The translations under genes were made by a program, and so were the position numbers. DNA of 9,561 nt from Clostridiales bacterium (GTDB lineage Bacteria; Bacillota; Clostridia; Lachnospirales; WQUN01). The notes below the pieces were generated by a model, which ran no database searches, had not been told where the DNA came from, and saw only the letters and a list, made by a program, of their open reading frames with translations. Of this stretch, positions 6,513-9,561 are shown in pieces (position 1 is the first letter of the stretch; every line of letters starts with the position of its first letter). The stretch is from contig JAITPB010000028.1 in assembly GCA_031289625.1 (NCBI GenBank), forward strand, positions 1 to 9,561, in the 5' to 3' direction.

Positions 6513-8945
6513 TTGGCTGATTTTGACAGGGATTCCATGCTGGAAATGTTTACGTTCGAAATGGGGCAATTGCTTGAGCAGTTGGAGCAGAACATCATCC
6601 AAAGTGAATCGGGCTACTCAATGGATCAAATCAATGAAATTTTCAGGATTATGCATACCATAAAAGGTTCAGCCGCTATGATGATGTTTAACAGTATCTC
6701 CGAGACCGCGCATTCCATAGAAGACGTTTTTTATTATTTGCGGGAAGAGAGTCCGCAGAATGTGGATTACCCGCGTCTAACGGACTTGGCGCTGGCGGGG
6801 ATGGATTTTATTAAAAACGAGCTGAACAAGGTGGAAGCCGGTCAGGCGGTAGACGGGGACGGCAGCGGGATCATTGCCGATATTAAACAATTTTTGAGCG
6901 AATTAAAAGGCGGCGAGAAGGCGAATGCCGGGACAATCGCCGGGACAACCGTCGGGACAACCGTCGGGACAACGGTCCCAGCAAACGCGTCCGCAAGCGC
7001 AGACGCGGGTACAGGCGTACCTGCCGCCGGGAAACCAGCAGACGGCGCTCATCATTATCAAGCTCTGATTTTATTTGAGGAAGGCTGCGAGATGGAGAAC
7101 ATCCGCGCCTATACGCTGCTGCACAATCTGAGCGGCGTGATTTGGAACGCCGCGCACACGCCGGAAGACGTGATCGACGAAGAGTCCGCGGCAGTGATAC
7201 GTAAGCACGGCTTCCTCCTGAAGTTTTCTTCGGATAAGAATTATGACGAGATGCATAAAATCTTATCCGAAACGATTTATTTGAGAGAATTAAAGCTCGA
7301 AGAAAAACTCGAAGAGCGTCCCGGCGGTATGGACAATATCAAGCATTACACCATACGGGTGAAATTTTCAGACGATTCGGAAATGGAAAATGTAAGAGCC
7401 TACGCGCTGGCGCACAAGCTGCGGCAGGTGACGGAAGAAATATCGCATCAGCCGGAAGACTTGATGTCGGAATCTTCCATGGAAATTGTGCGGAAAAATG
7501 GCGTGATCTTCAGCGTCGCCACCAGTAAAAGCTATGACAATCTCAAAGCGCTGCTGGATACGACGGCCTATGTAAAAGAAATAAGCATTGAGGAAACGCC
7601 GCTTCAACTGGAGTACGCGCATGAAACGCCAGCGCCGCCGGACGGCGCTCCAGCCCAAACGGGAGCCTCGGGGACGCAGCCTGATTCCCAAACGGGTTCC
7701 CCAGCGGAATCCCAATCCCGCCCGGACGCACGGCCCGCCTCTGCAGCCAAGCCGGACGACACGGCCGGCCAAGTCAAAAAAGCGCAGACCCCGCATGTGA
7801 TCAGCGTAAATGTAAGCAAATTGGATCAGCTGCTGAACCTCATGGGCGAGCTGGTCATTTCCGAAGCGATGGTGACGCAGAACCCCGAGCTGGATAATTT
7901 GGAATTGGAAAGTTTTCACAAAGAAGCCCGGCAGCTGCGCAAGATTATTAAAGATTTACAGGAAACCGTTATGTCTATGCGGATGGTGCCGCTTTCCACC
8001 ACCTTCTTTAAAATGCACCGTATCGTGCGCGACATGTGCAGACAGCTGGGCAAGGACGTCCAGTTGGAAGTTATCGGCGAGGAGACGGAAGTGGATAAGA
8101 ACATCATTGAACACATCTCCGATCCTTTGATGCACATCATCCGCAACTCCATAGATCACGGCATTGAGATGCCAGACATCCGCCGCGCTTCGGGCAAGAC
8201 CGAAAAAGGCACAGTCATGCTGGAAGCGAAAAATTCCGGCGGGGACGTGTTGATCATCGTCAAAGACGACGGCGCTGGCCTGGATAGAGACAGAATTCTG
8301 AAAAAAGCCAAGAGCAACGGCCTTCTTAAAAAGCCGGAGAGTGAATACACCGATCGGGAAATTCATCAGTTTATTTTCCTGCCGGGCTTCTCCACCAACG
8401 AAAAAGTAACGTCCTTTTCGGGCCGGGGCGTGGGCATGGATGTGGTGTCTACCAATCTGGAAGTCGTGGGCGGTTCTGTGCTGGTAGATTCCACGCCGGG
8501 GCAGGGCAGTATGTTTACCTTGAAAATTCCGCTGACTTTGGCTATCATTGAAGGCATGACAATTAAAATGGACAGCGCAAAATATACCATTCCTATTGTG
8601 TCGATCAAACAGTCCTTTAAAGCCTCGCAAAAAGACATTTTCACTGACCCGAACGGCAATGAGATGATCTCCACGCGTGGTGAAATTTTTAATGTGGTGC
8701 GGCTTTATGAGTTTTTTGGCATAGACGGCGCGATCAAGAACATTGAGGACGGCATCCTCATTATGCTGGAAAACGGCGATCAGACCATCTGCGTCCTGGT
8801 GGACGAACTGCTGGGCGAACAGCAGGTTGTGGTCAAATCCATACCGAAATATTTCAAGAAAACGCGCGGCATTAGCGGCTGTACGCTTCTGGGCAACGGC
8901 GATATCAGCCTGATCATAGATGTGGCTGGGTTCTTTGATAAGTAA
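6513..8945 (+). CDS. cheA: Chemotaxis histidine kinase CheA with two tandem P2-like domains
   Basis: An 810-residue kinase of the chemosensory array that phosphorylates itself and passes the phosphate to response regulators. The start is TTG 6513, about 6 nt after AGAGGTG (6500-6506), 43 nt after cheR; the open frame back to 6390 overlaps cheR. Domains: P1 (1-133) with phospho-acceptor H48 in IMHTIKGSA; a Gly/Thr/Ala linker with a 12-bp tandem repeat (about 139-154); two related P2-like, regulator-binding domains (180-264 and 277-361); a Pro/Ala-rich linker (about 366-425); P3 dimerisation (428-500) with SKLDQLLNLMGELV; P4 ATPase with N545 (RNSIDHG), D586 (DDGAGLD) and GRGVGMD (637-643); and the P5 CheW-like domain (about 675-810). 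Two P2 copies make it longer than the common 650-700 residues. All catalytic motifs are intact. The cognate CheY is not in the window. Confidence 0.96.
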   Translation: MADFDRDSMLEMFTFEMGQLLEQLEQNIIQSESGYSMDQINEIFRIMHTIKGSAAMMMFNSISETAHSIEDVFYYLREESPQNVDYPRLTDLALAGMDFIKNELNKVEAGQAVDGDGSGIIADIKQFLSELKGGEKANAGTIAGTTVGTTVGTTVPANASASADAGTGVPAAGKPADGAHHYQALILFEEGCEMENIRAYTLLHNLSGVIWNAAHTPEDVIDEESAAVIRKHGFLLKFSSDKNYDEMHKILSETIYLRELKLEEKLEERPGGMDNIKHYTIRVKFSDDSEMENVRAYALAHKLRQVTEEISHQPEDLMSESSMEIVRKNGVIFSVATSKSYDNLKALLDTTAYVKEISIEETPLQLEYAHETPAPPDGAPAQTGASGTQPDSQTGSPAESQSRPDARPASAAKPDDTAGQVKKAQTPHVISVNVSKLDQLLNLMGELVISEAMVTQNPELDNLELESFHKEARQLRKIIKDLQETVMSMRMVPLSTTFFKMHRIVRDMCRQLGKDVQLEVIGEETEVDKNIIEHISDPLMHIIRNSIDHGIEMPDIRRASGKTEKGTVMLEAKNSGGDVLIIVKDDGAGLDRDRILKKAKSNGLLKKPESEYTDREIHQFIFLPGFSTNEKVTSFSGRGVGMDVVSTNLEVVGGSVLVDSTPGQGSMFTLKIPLTLAIIEGMTIKMDSAKYTIPIVSIKQSFKASQKDIFTDPNGNEMISTRGEIFNVVRLYEFFGIDGAIKNIEDGILIMLENGDQTICVLVDELLGEQQVVVKSIPKYFKKTRGISGCTLLGNGDISLIIDVAGFFDK
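6927..6974 (+). repeat. Four tandem 12-bp units in the cheA P1-P2 linker
   Basis: Four consecutive 12-bp units of the form GYCGGGACAAYS (with one ATC variant) encode AGTI-AGTT-VGTT-VGTT. The unit length is a multiple of three, so gain or loss of a copy would lengthen or shorten the flexible linker without breaking the frame. A partial fifth unit (GTCCCA) follows. Confidence 0.85.
7050..7595 (+). repeat. Tandem duplication of the P2-like domain within cheA
   Basis: Two segments of about 85 codons (from 7050 and from 7341) encode related domains in direct order. Shared landmarks are EMENIRAYTLLHNL versus EMENVRAYALAHKL, PEDVIDEESAAVIRKHG versus PEDLMSESSMEIVRKNG, and NYDEMHKIL versus SYDNLKALL, each copy ending in an EEx-type strand. 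DNA identity is visibly lower than protein similarity, so the duplication is not recent. Confidence 0.82.
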
Positions 8946-8957
8946 AGAGGTGAAAGA

Positions 8958-9425
8958 ATGGGCGAGAATGAAATCTTGGAAGAGGAGCAGGAGGATACCA
9001 CCAAAAACCGGTATCTGACTTTCAATATCGGCTCGGAAGCTTACGGCCTGGAAATTGTGTATGTAAAAGAAATCATTGAGATGGTTCCGATTACGCATGT
9101 GCCCGAACAGTTGGAATACGTGGAAGGCATCATCAACCTGCGCGGCGAAATCATCGGCGTACTGGATGTGGGCAAGCGTTTTAAAAAGCAGGCGAAGGCG
9201 TACGATGAACTGACGTGCATTGTGGTGATTGAATACCGGGACTATGTGCTGGGCCTCATCGTGGATAAAGTCGACGAAGTCATGAGCATTGACGAGGACA
9301 GCGTATTCGCGCCGCCCAACGCCAAACTCAATCACTACAATCAATATATCCGCAATATTGGCCAGGCGGCGGATGGTGTGGTCTTACTGCTGGATTTGGA
9401 AAAATTGCTGCAGCAGAATGAATAG
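8958..9425 (+). CDS. cheW: Chemotaxis coupling protein CheW
   Basis: A 155-residue cytoplasmic adaptor that links CheA to chemoreceptors in the signalling array. It begins at ATG 8958 behind AGAGGTG (8946-8952), 12 nt after the cheA stop. After an acidic N-terminal tail of about 14 residues comes a single CheW/SH3-like domain: YLTFNIGSEAYGLEIVYVKEI (strand pair), PEQLEYVEGIINLRGEIIGVLDV (the most conserved CheW stretch), a VIEYRDYVLGLIVDKVDEV segment, and a C-terminal LLDLEKLL. Length is typical. It is the last gene of the cheR-cheA-cheW unit, and a strong terminator follows 16 nt downstream. The tight packing implies co-expression with cheA. Confidence 0.96.
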   Translation: MGENEILEEEQEDTTKNRYLTFNIGSEAYGLEIVYVKEIIEMVPITHVPEQLEYVEGIINLRGEIIGVLDVGKRFKKQAKAYDELTCIVVIEYRDYVLGLIVDKVDEVMSIDEDSVFAPPNAKLNHYNQYIRNIGQAADGVVLLLDLEKLLQQNE

Positions 9426-9441
9426 AGAACAGAATCATAGA

Positions 9442-9490
9442 GAACGAAAAACGCGCGGGCGGTCTTCTGCCGTCCGCGCGTTTTTCGTTC
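9442..9490 (+). terminator. Strong rho-independent terminator after cheW
   Basis: Two 21-nt arms (9442-9462 and 9470-9490) pair with only one G-U wobble around a 7-nt loop (TCTTCTG). The GC-rich core is flanked by an A-run at 9447-9451 and a T-run at 9481-9485. The symmetry of A- and T-runs would let it also stop transcription coming from the permease gene on the - strand, though there the wobble becomes an A-C mismatch. Confidence 0.92.
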
Positions 9491-9501
9491 CCGAATAAAA
9501 T

Positions 9502-9561
9502 CTATACTTCCCGCTGTTTGAGCTTCGGATCCAAAATATCCCTCATGCCGTCGCCCACAAA
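9502..9561 (-). CDS. ABC transporter permease of the DppC/OppC family, C-terminal 19 residues only
   Basis: Reading the - strand from the window edge gives 19 codons and a TAG stop (complement of 9502-9504), ending VGDGMRDILDPKLKQREV. The GDGxRDxLDPxL tail is the characteristic cytoplasmic C-terminus of DppC/OppC-type permeases, inner subunits of dipeptide, oligopeptide or nickel importers. The rest of the gene lies beyond the window. It converges on cheW, and the two are separated by the shared hairpin at 9442-9490. The substrate cannot be told from this tail. Confidence 0.83.
   Translation of the reverse strand, partial: FVGDGMRDILDPKLKQREV

Noticed and set aside
7956..9344. 462-codon open frame on the - strand opposite cheA and cheW
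   Set aside because: It lies entirely antisense to two clearly conserved genes, is rich in His, Phe and Asn as expected for a mirrored frame, has no recognisable domain, and crosses the cheA-cheW junction.

Overview
The window looks like a chromosomal segment of a Gram-positive bacterium of the Bacillota, probably a clostridial lineage. The signs are an S-layer-homology (SLH) protein, a LytTR/HPK10 two-component pair, TmcAL (the Firmicute-type enzyme for acetylating the tRNA-Met wobble base), strong GAGGTG ribosome-binding sites and frequent TTG start codons. Base composition is roughly balanced, with GC-rich and AT-rich patches. There is no mobile element, CRISPR array, tRNA or rRNA. This placement is inferred from gene content only.

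Left part (2-4238, + strand): four closely packed genes. They are the C-terminal part of an SLH surface protein, a LytTR response regulator, a membrane histidine kinase with almost no sensor region, and a 614-residue protein. That last protein has a truncated, degenerate Ser/Thr-kinase fold inside the cell, one transmembrane helix and an NHL-type beta-propeller outside. Its layout resembles mycobacterial PknD, but it lacks the N-lobe and key catalytic residues. The regulator, histidine kinase and pseudokinase genes are translationally coupled (4-nt overlap, then a 1-nt gap). The most interesting hypothesis is that the propeller pseudokinase is the sensor or co-receptor for the histidine kinase.

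Middle (4241-5473, - strand): tmcAL, converging on the pseudokinase gene with only 2 nt between stop codons. The + strand operon appears to terminate at a perfect 11-bp hairpin lying inside the 3' coding end of tmcAL.

Right part (5582-9490, + strand): a promoter-like sequence, then cheR, cheA and cheW, closed by a strong terminator. CheA has two tandem P2-like domains and a 12-bp in-frame tandem repeat in a linker. No receptor, cheB, cheY, cheC or cheD is in view, so the output of this chemosensory core lies elsewhere. At the right edge, the last 19 codons of a DppC/OppC-type permease enter on the - strand.

Five of the seven genes whose starts are visible are best read as starting at TTG, so the longest open frames misplace several N-termini. 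I corrected these from the ribosome-binding sites.
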